The position numbers and the translations under genes were made by a program. From CADEFX01 sp046154585 (GTDB lineage Bacteria; Pseudomonadota; Alphaproteobacteria; Rhizobiales; Hyphomicrobiaceae): 64,000 nucleotides of DNA. The stretch lies in contig JBJXDX010000038.1 of assembly GCA_046154585.1 (NCBI GenBank), positions 15,241 to 79,240 of the forward strand. The letters run 5' to 3'. How positions within the stretch are numbered: the stretch's first letter is position 1; each line of letters begins with the position of its first letter. Positions 33,305 through 41,446 of the stretch are shown piece after piece. The notes under the pieces were generated by a model. That model was not told where the DNA came from, did not search any database, and was given only the letters and a program-made list of their open reading frames with translations.

Positions 33305-33574
33305 CTACATGCGCTCCTTGATCTGGCGAATTTTTCGCAGCTGCCAGTTGGCAATGACATTGGGCGTGCGCCCAAAGACGGCCCAGGCATGCCCAAGAAT
33401 GCCAAGACCCCAGCCCAGGAAGGGCCACTGCACCCACCAGCCGTCGGCGCTGTCCATGCTGTTGATGACCAGCATCAGGGCCATGACGACGCCGAACACC
33501 GCCAAATGGATATAAAAGCCCGTCATTTCCTCGACTTTGCGCTGCGCGCGCACGAGCTTCTCGTGTGGATCCAT
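33305..33574 (-). CDS. 2TM domain protein
   Basis: An 89-residue membrane protein of the 2TM family: a charged N-terminal helix (DPHEKLVRAQRKVEEMTG), two spans (FYIHLAVFGVVMALMLVINS and PFLGWGLGILGHAWAVFG) joined by a short Trp-rich turn, and a basic tail IRQIKERM. The family is often fused to histidine kinases or stands alone with unknown role. ATG 33574 has GAGGAGAGG upstream. Confidence 0.88.
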   Translation of the reverse strand: MDPHEKLVRAQRKVEEMTGFYIHLAVFGVVMALMLVINSMDSADGWWVQWPFLGWGLGILGHAWAVFGRTPNVIANWQLRKIRQIKERM

Positions 33575-33747
33575 GGGCTCGCCTCTCCTCTTCGACATGA
33601 CTGCTACAAACGCGCGCGCGGGATTGCGCGCAACACTGTCGGCCCCAAACGAGGCTACAGCCTTTGGCAAATCTAAATGGTTGAGGAAATGGTGGAATTC
33701 AACCCCGGGCGCATGCGGAGCGCCCAGAGGCCGCAGGTTGGGGCCGT

Positions 33748-34599
33748 CTAGCCCATTCGCCGCAAGGATTTTGCATACCCGTCGATGAGCGGCAGCACCG
33801 TGTCGGCCTTGGCCGCTGGCACATCGAAGACGACGCGCGCCACGCCGGCGTCGCGATAGCGCTTCAATGCGTCGAGATCGTTGGCAACACCGAAGATCGA
33901 GACCGGAATGGTGCTGGGATCGCGCCCGGCCTCGACCGCCATCCGGCGGAACTCGGGAAGATGGGTCAGCACATCCGGATATTGAGGCCGGGACGCATGC
34001 GGCAGCCAGCCGTCCCCATAGGCGATGGCCCGGCGCGCGGAGTATGGAAACGCGCCACCCACGATGACCGGCGGATACGGCTTCTGGACGGGCTTCGGCC
34101 ACGTCATCATCGGCGGGAACTTGACCAGCTTGCCGCTGTATTCGGGCTTGGACTTGGTCCAGATCTCGCGCATGGCTTCCACTTGCTCACGCATCAGCGT
34201 GAACCGGGTTTTGAACTCGGTGCCGTGATCGGCCATCTCCTCGGCGTTCCAGCCGCCTCCGATACCGAACAGGAAGCGTCCGTTGGACACCTGGTCCAGG
34301 CTGGCGACCGACTTGGCCGTCTGGATGGTGTCGCGCTGGATGATGAGGCAGATGCCCGTACCGAGCTTAAGCTTGCTGGTGACGGCAGCGGCAGCCGTCA
34401 ACGTGACGAACGGGTCCATCACGTCATAGTACATTTTCGGCACATCCCCGCCTTTGGGGAACGGCGACGTGCGCGACAGCGGAATGTGCGAATGCTCCGG
34501 CGCCCATAACGACTCGATCCCGCGCTCTTCGAGCGCACGGGCAAGCTCTGCCGGACCCACGGAATAGTCCGTGAAGAAAATCGCGACGCCGAAATCCAT
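33748..34599 (-). CDS. LLM-class flavin/F420-dependent oxidoreductase
   Basis: A 283-residue luciferase-like TIM-barrel oxidoreductase. Typical blocks: LARALEERGIESLWAPEHSHIP, KLKLGTGICLIIQRDTIQTAKSVASLDQVSNGRFLFGIGGGWNAEEM, and PPVIVGGAFPYSARRAIAYGDGW. It resembles the F420-dependent TIGR03619 group, though cofactor (FMN or F420) cannot be fixed from sequence. ATG 34599 follows GGGAGGAG. It is divergent from an FAD-dependent dehydrogenase gene; both could belong to one catabolic locus. Confidence 0.9.
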   Translation of the reverse strand: MDFGVAIFFTDYSVGPAELARALEERGIESLWAPEHSHIPLSRTSPFPKGGDVPKMYYDVMDPFVTLTAAAAVTSKLKLGTGICLIIQRDTIQTAKSVASLDQVSNGRFLFGIGGGWNAEEMADHGTEFKTRFTLMREQVEAMREIWTKSKPEYSGKLVKFPPMMTWPKPVQKPYPPVIVGGAFPYSARRAIAYGDGWLPHASRPQYPDVLTHLPEFRRMAVEAGRDPSTIPVSIFGVANDLDALKRYRDAGVARVVFDVPAAKADTVLPLIDGYAKSLRRMG

Positions 34600-34773
34600 G
34601 TTGCTCCTCCCACGTGATCTCGAGATCTTTGTGCCAAGCTTACAGCAGATGCGCCCGTTAACAACATCGCGCGGTGCGATCCGGCTGCGTTTGCCAGCGC
34701 GGGAGCCGGCGTGTAGATGCTGACGATAGCCCGCACACGAAGGCCCAGATGAGCACGGGACGGACAACAGCCC

Positions 34774-36180
34774 ATGAGCAACGACACCTATGACTCCGTC
34801 ATCGTCGGTGGCGGACTGGCCGGGCTGGTCACCGCCGCGCGCGCCACGGAGCTCGGGCTGTCCGTGGCCGTATTGGAAAAAGGCGAGGGCGAGCGCTATC
34901 CGTGCAACGCGCGCATGTCCGGCGGCGTCTTCCACGTGGCCTTCAACGACATCAAGTCGCCACCGGCGACATTGCGCGCCGCGATCGACGCCGCGACTGC
35001 GGGCAGCGCCGAGGACGGCCCCGCGCAGGCCATGGCGGAAAAAGCCGGCGCTCTGGTCGACTGGCTCGGCAAGCAAGGCGCGCGCTTCATTCGCACCAAC
35101 GTCGCCTGGCAGAACTACATCCTGGCACCGCCGCGGCCATTGCGAGCCGGCATCGACTGGATCGGACGCGGCCCCGATGTGTTGTTGCGCCAGCTCGTCG
35201 GCGTTATCGAAAAGCGCGGCGGCAAGATCCACCTGGGCGCCCGCGCAACGTCACTAACAATGCAGGACGGCCGATGCACCGGCGTGGCAGCCGAAGCCGC
35301 AGGTCAGCCGCTGCGCCTTACGGCCCGCACCGTGGTGCTAGCCGACGGTGGATTTCAATCCGACGCCGAGATGTTGCGCCGGCACATCACGCCTGAGCCT
35401 GCCAAGCTCAAGCAGCGCGGCGGCGTCACGGGCACCGGCGACGGCTTGCGCATGGCCCAGGACGCGGGCGCGGCGATCACCGCGCTCGATCGCTTCTATG
35501 GCCACCTCCTCTGTCGAGATGCCATGTACAGCGACAAAGTGTGGCCCTATCCCGAGCTCGATGGCATCGCGACCGCCAGCATTTTGGTGAGCGAACGAGG
35601 CACCCGTTTCCTCGACGAAGGCCGCGGCGGCGTGTGGATCGCAAATACGATCGCCAAGCAGACCAATCCGCTGTGTGCGACCATCATCTTCGACAGCAGG
35701 ATCTGGGAAGGGCCTGGCCGATCCGCGCGCATCCCCGCCAACCCGTGCCTGGAGAGCGCCGGCGGCACCATCCTTCGAGCGCCGACACTCGCTGCGTTGG
35801 CCGAGAAGGCCAGCGTACCGGCTACCGCACTGGAGACGACGGTCGCTGCTTACAACGCAGCCGTACACGACAAGTCGTTCGCCACATTGTCGCCCGCGCG
35901 CTCGCCGGTAAAATTCACGCCATGGGCCATCGAGACGGCACCGTTCTTCGCCATTCCAGTCTGCGCCGGCATCCCCTACACCATGGGCGGCATTCGCATC
36001 GATGCCGATGCGCGCGTGTTGCGCGACGATGGCAGCATCATCGAAGGTCTGTACGCCGCCGGCACGACGACGGGCGGCCTCGAAGGCGGGGAGCCCGCCG
36101 CCTATCTCGGCGGACTGACCAAGGCTGGCGTGCAAGGCCTTTGTGCTGCGGAGCACATTGCGCGTACACTCCAGAAATAA
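34774..36180 (+). CDS. FAD-dependent dehydrogenase (fumarate reductase/tricarballylate dehydrogenase type)
   Basis: A 468-residue flavoprotein. The dinucleotide motif VIVGGGLAGLVTAARA is at the N-terminus, followed by E in VAVLEKG binding ribose; the late FAD block GLYAAGTTTGGLEGGEPAAYLGGL and PYTMGGIRIDADARVL are those of the succinate-dehydrogenase/fumarate-reductase flavoprotein superfamily, here the short soluble subgroup that includes tricarballylate and 3-ketosteroid dehydrogenases. An arginine-rich active-site region would be expected; substrate not assignable. A small protein gene follows 25 bp later and may be its partner. Confidence 0.88.
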   Translation: MSNDTYDSVIVGGGLAGLVTAARATELGLSVAVLEKGEGERYPCNARMSGGVFHVAFNDIKSPPATLRAAIDAATAGSAEDGPAQAMAEKAGALVDWLGKQGARFIRTNVAWQNYILAPPRPLRAGIDWIGRGPDVLLRQLVGVIEKRGGKIHLGARATSLTMQDGRCTGVAAEAAGQPLRLTARTVVLADGGFQSDAEMLRRHITPEPAKLKQRGGVTGTGDGLRMAQDAGAAITALDRFYGHLLCRDAMYSDKVWPYPELDGIATASILVSERGTRFLDEGRGGVWIANTIAKQTNPLCATIIFDSRIWEGPGRSARIPANPCLESAGGTILRAPTLAALAEKASVPATALETTVAAYNAAVHDKSFATLSPARSPVKFTPWAIETAPFFAIPVCAGIPYTMGGIRIDADARVLRDDGSIIEGLYAAGTTTGGLEGGEPAAYLGGLTKAGVQGLCAAEHIARTLQK

Positions 36181-36205
36181 GAAACCGCACGGGAACGAAC
36201 GCTAC

Positions 36206-36724
36206 ATGATCTACATGGTGGAGATGGATTTCCGCAATACCGAGCGCGAGCACGACTGGCACACGTGGTACATCGGGCACGTCACGACCCTGATCACCAA
36301 AGTGCCGGGCTTTCGCGCCACCCAGCGCTTTCGCGGACTGACGCCGATGCCGGCGCCGTGGATGGCGATCCACGATGTCGTGTCACCCGATATTTTCGAG
36401 AGCAAGGAATACAAGGCCGTTGGCGGACCAGCCTCAACGGGTGAATGGCAGAACCAGCACACCAACTGGACGCGCAACGCCTATGCCGGGATCGACAATA
36501 CGCCGGACGTTCCCCTCGATGCGCATCTGCTCGTTGCAGAAGCCGGCGCGAAACTTCCGGCACCGCACGCAGCAAACGTGATCTGGCTCGAGAACGTCGG
36601 CCTGGACCGCACGACAGGTGGCCGTGGCATTGCCATCGTGCCGCCGGGCAAGCTGACGGCGAACCTTTTTCACACGCCGAAGGTGGGGGTCTACAAGCCC
36701 ATCACACCGCGCGTCGGCGAATAG
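36206..36724 (+). CDS. dimeric alpha-beta-barrel-like protein following the FAD dehydrogenase
   Basis: A 172-residue predicted cytoplasmic protein. The N-terminus MIYMVEMDFRNTEREHDWHTWYIGHVTTLITKVPGFRATQRFRG has the strand-helix-strand pattern of dimeric alpha-beta barrels (EthD/ABM-like), with W-x-x-x-HV typical for substrate-binding small proteins. It follows the FAD dehydrogenase by 25 bp on the same strand, and a like-patterned protein (51907-52479) follows a flavin oxidoreductase elsewhere in the window. A partner or product-handling protein is the inference; no enzyme activity is shown. Confidence 0.65.
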   Translation: MIYMVEMDFRNTEREHDWHTWYIGHVTTLITKVPGFRATQRFRGLTPMPAPWMAIHDVVSPDIFESKEYKAVGGPASTGEWQNQHTNWTRNAYAGIDNTPDVPLDAHLLVAEAGAKLPAPHAANVIWLENVGLDRTTGGRGIAIVPPGKLTANLFHTPKVGVYKPITPRVGE

Positions 36725-36898
36725 TGCGGTCGGCGCGAGACTTTCGGCGTGAACGACGCGACTCCAATGCGTGCAGCGGCTGCAGCGCTGGCCGTCGAGA
36801 CAGACGTCGTGGTCGTCCCCGACGCAACGCGGCACATGACGTCGTCTCCGCTGACCTGCCCGAAGCAGCACGGCCCGCATGAACCGCGAGGGAAAGGC

Positions 36899-37120
36899 AT
36901 GAACGACTATCCGACCGTGCGGCTGTTGCTGCGCTGGGGCAACCACATGGCGACTGCCGCCGCAGTCGCGATGCCTGTCTTTGCGTTGCTGCTGATGGCC
37001 GAGGGCTGGCCGTGGACAACGCTCCTCGCCGGCTTGTTTGCCGGCGTGGCCGTCCTCATTCTAGCCCGCAGCTACGTCGAGCTGATCCGCATCATCGCCG
37101 ATACGCTGCTCCCGCGGTAA
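36899..37120 (+). CDS. small two-span membrane protein
   Basis: A 73-residue protein starting at ATG 36899 after GAGGGAAAGG. Two hydrophobic stretches (MATAAAVAMPVFALLLMAEG and TTLLAGLFAGVAVLILARSY) and a short hydrophilic C-terminus (VELIRIIADTLLPR). The 150 bases upstream in the same frame are open but not protein-like. Function unknown; not recognised. Confidence 0.6.
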   Translation: MNDYPTVRLLLRWGNHMATAAAVAMPVFALLLMAEGWPWTTLLAGLFAGVAVLILARSYVELIRIIADTLLPR

Positions 37121-37177
37121 AACGATCCCGTCCGAATCCAGCCAGGATCGCAGGGCACACGGCGCGGCGGCAGACCG

Positions 37178-38140
37178 CTATTGAGCGTAAAGCTCCTGCG
37201 TCCGCTTCCGGTCGCGTTCGACGCGCGCTAGCATATCCTTGGCGCCCTCATAGGACACAAGCAGTCCGGCATTGAGCATTTTTTCCTTCACTGCCGGGTC
37301 GGCCAGAACCGCCTTCAACGCATCGTTCCACGCCGTAACGATGTGCGGTGGAAGCTTCGGCGGACCGGAGACGCCGATCCAGAAGAGGGTTTGGACGTTT
37401 GCCGCGCCGACCTCAGTGGTCGTCGGAATATCGGGGATCATCGGCCAACGCTCCGGACCGGCGACAGCAAGAACGCGGAGTTTCTTCGCACTCAGCGGCG
37501 CTGCGATGGCGCTGAAGGTCCCGGTTCCCATCGTGACGTGGCCGCCCGCCGTCATCGTCACCGCCTCGGCCCCACCCTTGAGGGCGATTGCACGCGGCTT
37601 CTTGATATCGACACCATTGGCAGCGGCGAACGTGCGGAACACCATGTCCTGCGCACCGACGCCGCCGAGCGACGTCCACGTGAACGTTTCGGTGTCCTTC
37701 TTCAGCGCGTCCGACGCATCCTTCAGGGTCTTGAAGGGCGAGTCGATGTGCACGATGAACATCATTGGGGTGTAGGCGGTAGTGGCAATGAACGTGCGAT
37801 CCGTCACTTTGTAGGGCAGGTTCTTGACCACGGTATCGAGCATGGCACTGGAGGCGATGTTGTCGGCCAGTATCGTGGTGCCGTCGGGCTTGGCTGCCAT
37901 CACTTCGGTCACGGCCGGCACGGTGTTGCCACCCGGCTTGTTGATGACTTTAACCGGCACCTTCCAGTGTGCCTCCAGCGCCTGGGCCATGACGCGCGTA
38001 CCGGAATCCGTCGATGCGCCGGCGACGAACGGCACGATGATTTCGATTGGCTTGGTGGGGTATTTCTCCTGCGCAGCGGTAGGCGTGACGGCAGCGGCAC
38101 TCAGCAGCGCGGCCAGCGCCATCGGCAAATATCTCGACAT
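37178..38140 (-). CDS. tctC: tripartite tricarboxylate transporter substrate-binding protein
   Basis: A 320-residue periplasmic solute receptor of the Bug/TctC family. Signal peptide MSRYLPMALAALLSAAAVTPTAA, then KYPTKPIEIIVPFVAGASTDSGTRVMAQAL, where the two loops bind carboxylates, and ENxxxx-type PGGNTVPAVTEVMAAKPDGTTIL. Start at ATG 38140, with GGAGG 5 bases upstream; a tandem ATG at 38143 is possible. It lies 57 bp downstream of tctA. Ligand likely a di- or tricarboxylate or an aromatic acid. Confidence 0.92.
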   Translation of the reverse strand: MSRYLPMALAALLSAAAVTPTAAQEKYPTKPIEIIVPFVAGASTDSGTRVMAQALEAHWKVPVKVINKPGGNTVPAVTEVMAAKPDGTTILADNIASSAMLDTVVKNLPYKVTDRTFIATTAYTPMMFIVHIDSPFKTLKDASDALKKDTETFTWTSLGGVGAQDMVFRTFAAANGVDIKKPRAIALKGGAEAVTMTAGGHVTMGTGTFSAIAAPLSAKKLRVLAVAGPERWPMIPDIPTTTEVGAANVQTLFWIGVSGPPKLPPHIVTAWNDALKAVLADPAVKEKMLNAGLLVSYEGAKDMLARVERDRKRTQELYAQ

Positions 38141-38196
38141 CATTTCCTCCGTTGTGGCGGCCGCGCTTATCACAGCTCGCCGATATCCGTTGTCGC

Positions 38197-39711
38197 TCAT
38201 ACTTCGCTCGCACTACCCTTCATCAGATCCGCAGCCATGCGCGAGCGTCTGCGCAGCGCCATAGTGAACCCCAGGACGAGCACCGCTGCAATAATCAGTG
38301 CAAGCGATATCGGACGCGCAATGAAAATCATCGGGCTGCCGGTAAGGGCAATCGACTGCCGCAGCGCCTGCTCGAACATCGGACCGAGGAGGAAGCCCAG
38401 CACCAGCGGCGCCAGCGGCAGTGCCAGACGGCGCATGGCGTAGCCGACGATGCCGAACAGGATCGCGACCCACACGTCGAACAGCGTATTGCGCGGCGCG
38501 TAGGCACCAACGACGCAGATGGCAAGCACGATGGGGCCGAGCACATGATAGGGCACGCGACTGATGCGGGCCCACACGCCGACCAGCGGCAGGTTGAGCA
38601 CGAGCAGCACCGTGTTGGCGATCAGCATGGAGCCGATGACGGTCCACACCAGCAGACCCTGGTGCTGGAACAGCATGGGGCCAGGAGTCAGCCCGTTGAT
38701 CATCAAGGTCCCGAGCATGATGGCCAGCGCCGGGCTCGTTGGGATGCCGAGCGACAGGAGAGGAATGAATCCCGCCATGGCGGTCGCATTGTTGGCCGCT
38801 TCCGGCGCGGCGACGCCTTCAATCATGCCGGTGCCGAATTTCTCGGGTGTCTTGGAGATGTTTTTCTCGACATCGTAAGCCAGATACGCTGTCAGCGCCG
38901 GCAGCATGCCCGGCAACAAGCCCAGCACGAAACCGATCCCGGTGCCGCGAAGCGAAGCCATAAGTCCGCGCTTGAGCTCGCTGCCACGCGGGATCATCGA
39001 CAACCACGACCCGAGCTTGCCCGCATAAATCCGGTCGACGTTCTGCTGCAAGCTCGTCAGCACTTCGGCGATGCCGAACAGGCCGATCAGCACCGGCACG
39101 ATGTCGAAGCCTTTCATGAGTTCCATGGAGCCGAAATTCAGCCGCTGCGTACCCGTCAGCGGATCCGTGCCCACCGACGCGAGCCACATGCCGAAAATGC
39201 CCAAGGCCAGACCGCCTATGAACGAGGAACCGGCAAAACTCACCAGCGCCGTCATCGAGAAAAGAATGAGGCCGAAATATTCGGGTGGGCCGAAGCGCAA
39301 AGCCAGGTCGGCGACGAATGGACCGATCACCGCAATCGCGGCTGTCCCCAGCATGCCGGCCATGTAAGAGCCGATGGCGGCGATCGCAAGCGCCTGGCCG
39401 CCGCGGCCCGCGCGCGTCATGGGAAAGCCGTCCTGAGCGGTGACGACCGAGGACACCTCACCCGGGATGTTCATGAGAATGGCGGTGGTCGACCCGCCGT
39501 ACATGGCCCCGTAGTAGATGCCAGCCATGATGATGATGGCGCCATCGGGCGGCAGGTACAGCACCATTGGCAGCAGGATCGCCATGGCGGACGCGGGCCC
39601 AAGCCCGGGCAGGATGCCGACCAGAGTGCCGAGCAGGCAGCCGATCAAAGCGAAGCCGATGTTGACGAGCGTCAACGCATTCGCAAGACCATCGAGCAGA
39701 CCGACATCCAT
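38197..39711 (-). CDS. tctA: tripartite tricarboxylate transporter large permease TctA
   Basis: A 504-residue membrane protein with about 12 spans. Signatures: GTLVGILPGLGPASAMAILLP near the N-terminus, GAMYGGSTTAILMNIPGE, and VEKNISKTPEKFGTGMIEGVAAPEAANNA in the middle, SLGIPTSPALAIMLGTL later; these are diagnostic. ATG 39711 has a GGGGGAA site; the extra eight codons upstream are weak. It transcribes away from tctB, which is on the other strand, an unusual split of the tctCBA set. Confidence 0.95.
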   Translation of the reverse strand: MDVGLLDGLANALTLVNIGFALIGCLLGTLVGILPGLGPASAMAILLPMVLYLPPDGAIIIMAGIYYGAMYGGSTTAILMNIPGEVSSVVTAQDGFPMTRAGRGGQALAIAAIGSYMAGMLGTAAIAVIGPFVADLALRFGPPEYFGLILFSMTALVSFAGSSFIGGLALGIFGMWLASVGTDPLTGTQRLNFGSMELMKGFDIVPVLIGLFGIAEVLTSLQQNVDRIYAGKLGSWLSMIPRGSELKRGLMASLRGTGIGFVLGLLPGMLPALTAYLAYDVEKNISKTPEKFGTGMIEGVAAPEAANNATAMAGFIPLLSLGIPTSPALAIMLGTLMINGLTPGPMLFQHQGLLVWTVIGSMLIANTVLLVLNLPLVGVWARISRVPYHVLGPIVLAICVVGAYAPRNTLFDVWVAILFGIVGYAMRRLALPLAPLVLGFLLGPMFEQALRQSIALTGSPMIFIARPISLALIIAAVLVLGFTMALRRRSRMAADLMKGSASEV

Positions 39712-39886
39712 CGCTTCCCCCCTGCCATGCTCCACCCGTCCTGGCGGTGAACGCCGGCGGGCAGTTCATTGTGGCGTGTGGCAGAGGGCACCGCGTCAGG
39801 GCTCGCCACGACATGGCGATCATTGCTAGCATGCCCGGTAGCGGTCACCGAGCAAAATGCCGCGCAGGGAGGGAAGCGGCATCTTC

Positions 39887-40345
39887 ATGCTGTATCGGGT
39901 CCAAGGTTTCATGTACCTGCTGCTGGGCGGCGTTTCGCTGGCGGAGGGTTGGCACATCACGCAGACCGCGCGCGAAGCCGCCAACTTCGACGCCATCGGT
40001 CCTGATCGCTATCTCATCGCGTTGGGCGTTTTGCTGCTCGCTACCGGCCTGTGGATGGCCCTGCGCCCGCAATCGGCCGAGGAAGCGCAACCGTCCTATT
40101 GGTCCCCCGCAACGCGTACGAACCTCATGGTATGCATCGCCATGCTTGCAGCATTTGCCTTGGCGATGCCGTATATCGGGTTCACGCTGGGCTGCTTCGT
40201 CTTTCTCGCCGTGCTGTTCCACCAGCTGAGCGACTGGTCATGGGTGCGCAGCGCAGCCGCGTCTGCCCTGACGTCCGCGTTCTTCTACGTCGGCCTCATC
40301 CGGCTGGCCGATGTCCCGCTTCCGAGCGGAATGGTGAGTTTATGA
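39887..40345 (+). CDS. tctB: tripartite tricarboxylate transporter small permease TctB
   Basis: A 152-residue four-span membrane protein of the poorly conserved TctB family: MLYRVQGFMYLLLGGVSLAEGW, GPDRYLIALGVLLLATGLWMALRP, NLMVCIAMLAAFALAMPYIGFTLGCFVFLAVLF and VRSAAASALTSAFFYVGLI. It is divergent from tctA-tctC, so the set is complete but split. Start at ATG 39887 after an AGGGAGGGA site; ATG 39857 is in frame. Confidence 0.8.
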   Translation: MLYRVQGFMYLLLGGVSLAEGWHITQTAREAANFDAIGPDRYLIALGVLLLATGLWMALRPQSAEEAQPSYWSPATRTNLMVCIAMLAAFALAMPYIGFTLGCFVFLAVLFHQLSDWSWVRSAAASALTSAFFYVGLIRLADVPLPSGMVSL

Positions 40346-40375
40346 GCGCAAATCAATTGAGCGCATAAAGTTTCC

Positions 40376-40440
40376 CGCTGCTTAACCTTCCGAAAAGGAT
40401 GACAGTTGGCGGCTGCAACGCGCTAACGCTGCTTAACCTC
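40376..40440. promoter_or_regulatory. direct pair of CGCTGCTTAACCT motifs upstream of PilZ gene
   Basis: CGCTGCTTAACCTTC at 40376-40390 and CGCTGCTTAACCTC at 40427-40440 are direct repeats 51 bp apart. TTAACC is the half-site recognised by the cell-cycle regulator CtrA in alphaproteobacteria, so these may be CtrA sites controlling the PilZ gene that starts at 40509. Spacing differs from the classical TTAA-N7-TTAA. Confidence 0.4.
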
Positions 40441-40508
40441 CATGCTGCAAGATCAACCTGCAGACTGCCCATCACTTGCATCACTTGGGCGTGTCGAGGA
40501 TCAGTCGC

Positions 40509-40859
40509 ATGCAGGAGAAGCGCGCCTTTCCCCGCTATGACGTGGAGATCGAGGGTCGCCTCATCTTTGCCGACGGCGCCTGCGTGCTCGATTGCGTGAT
40601 CATCGACATTTCCGAAAGTGGGGCCCGCATCAAGACCGCCCTCGACGTGGTGGCGCCGCACCGAGTCTATCTTTGGCAGGCCAAGACGGCGATGGTCTTC
40701 GAATGCGAGGTCCGCTGGCAGGAGCGCAAGCTGATTGGCCTCCTCTTCGTCGATATCTGCGGACGGCAGATGCGGAAATCGTTGATCGAAGCCTGCTTTC
40801 CCGAGCACCACAAAAGCAGGGTCGAGAGATGGCTCGGACACGAAACGCCCGAGAACTGA
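40509..40859 (+). CDS. PilZ domain protein (c-di-GMP receptor)
   Basis: A 116-residue single-domain PilZ protein. The c-di-GMP motifs are RxxxR-type KRAFPRYDV near the N-terminus (R5 and R9) and IDISESGARI (D/NxSxxG) about 25 residues later. Such proteins link c-di-GMP to motility or exopolysaccharide output, and polysaccharide genes (53991-58560) lie in the same window. ATG 40509 follows GAGGA. Two TTAACC-type motifs upstream suggest CtrA control. Confidence 0.9.
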   Translation: MQEKRAFPRYDVEIEGRLIFADGACVLDCVIIDISESGARIKTALDVVAPHRVYLWQAKTAMVFECEVRWQERKLIGLLFVDICGRQMRKSLIEACFPEHHKSRVERWLGHETPEN

Positions 40860-40884
40860 GGGACGCTGGAACGCGCCTCGCCTC

Positions 40885-41124
40885 CTACCGCCGATACCGC
40901 TTGCGATACTGCGTCACACGATAGGTCTTGTTCGCACGATAGGTCTTGCGTACGGGAGGCTCCAGCCACGCGTCCGGCACGCGATCCCGGGGATGAGTGA
41001 AGGCATTCGCGGCCCAAGCCGGATACCCGCAAAACTCGCCGCGCACGTTGCAAGCGGCCTGCGCGTGTGAACTCGCTGCCACAATGCCCAATCCCAGACT
41101 TGCCAACAAGAGAACGCTGCGCAT
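40885..41124 (-). CDS. small secreted basic protein with internal repeat
   Basis: A 79-residue exported protein: signal peptide MRSVLLLASLGLGIVAASSHA then QAACNVRGEFCGYPAWA with two cysteines, and a strongly basic, Tyr/Arg-rich tail (KTYRANKTYRVTQYRKRYRR). The tail arises from a 14-bp direct repeat (CACGATAGGTCTTG at 40917-40930 and 40935-40948, period 18 bp) giving the KTYR repeat. ATG 41124. Convergent with the PilZ gene. Function unknown. Confidence 0.7.
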   Translation of the reverse strand: MRSVLLLASLGLGIVAASSHAQAACNVRGEFCGYPAWAANAFTHPRDRVPDAWLEPPVRKTYRANKTYRVTQYRKRYRR

Positions 41125-41446
41125 CTAAACCTCGCTGAGTGACGCTAGCGATGACATGCGACCTGACGGCGGCGCCTCGCAAGGCCGCTCGCGTACATGT
41201 GATCACCTTTCTGGGAAACATCGATCTGCCCGAGCCTCGCGCAATGCGGCATTCCCCAGCCTCGGCACATATGCAGGCCGAAAGCGGCAAGGATTGCACG
41301 CCCTTCCCGTTTTCATTCGTCCATCATTCTCAGCCCAGTCCGGCGGATGCCAGCGCACTCTGGGGACGCCCTAAAAATTCCAATACCGCGCGCCTCCATA
41401 CTGTCGCATCATGCTCGTGTGCCGTGACGCTGACCGGAGTGCATCG
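41125..41446. other. non-coding region between the basic secreted protein and the aminotransferase-like gene
   Basis: A 322-bp divergent intergenic stretch. Open frames across it are not protein-like and extend into the neighbour genes. No hairpin, repeat or clear promoter was recognised by eye; it presumably holds the two divergent promoters. Confidence 0.4.

Noticed and set aside
37121..37177. Possible further copy of the AGGATCG palindromic element near tctC
   Set aside because: Only short fragments (AGGATCG, GTCCGAATC) match; too little to call a copy.
38152..39750. Open frame of about 532 codons on the plus strand opposite tctA
   Set aside because: Composition is Arg/His/Gln-rich and unlike a protein; tctA on the other strand has clear family motifs.
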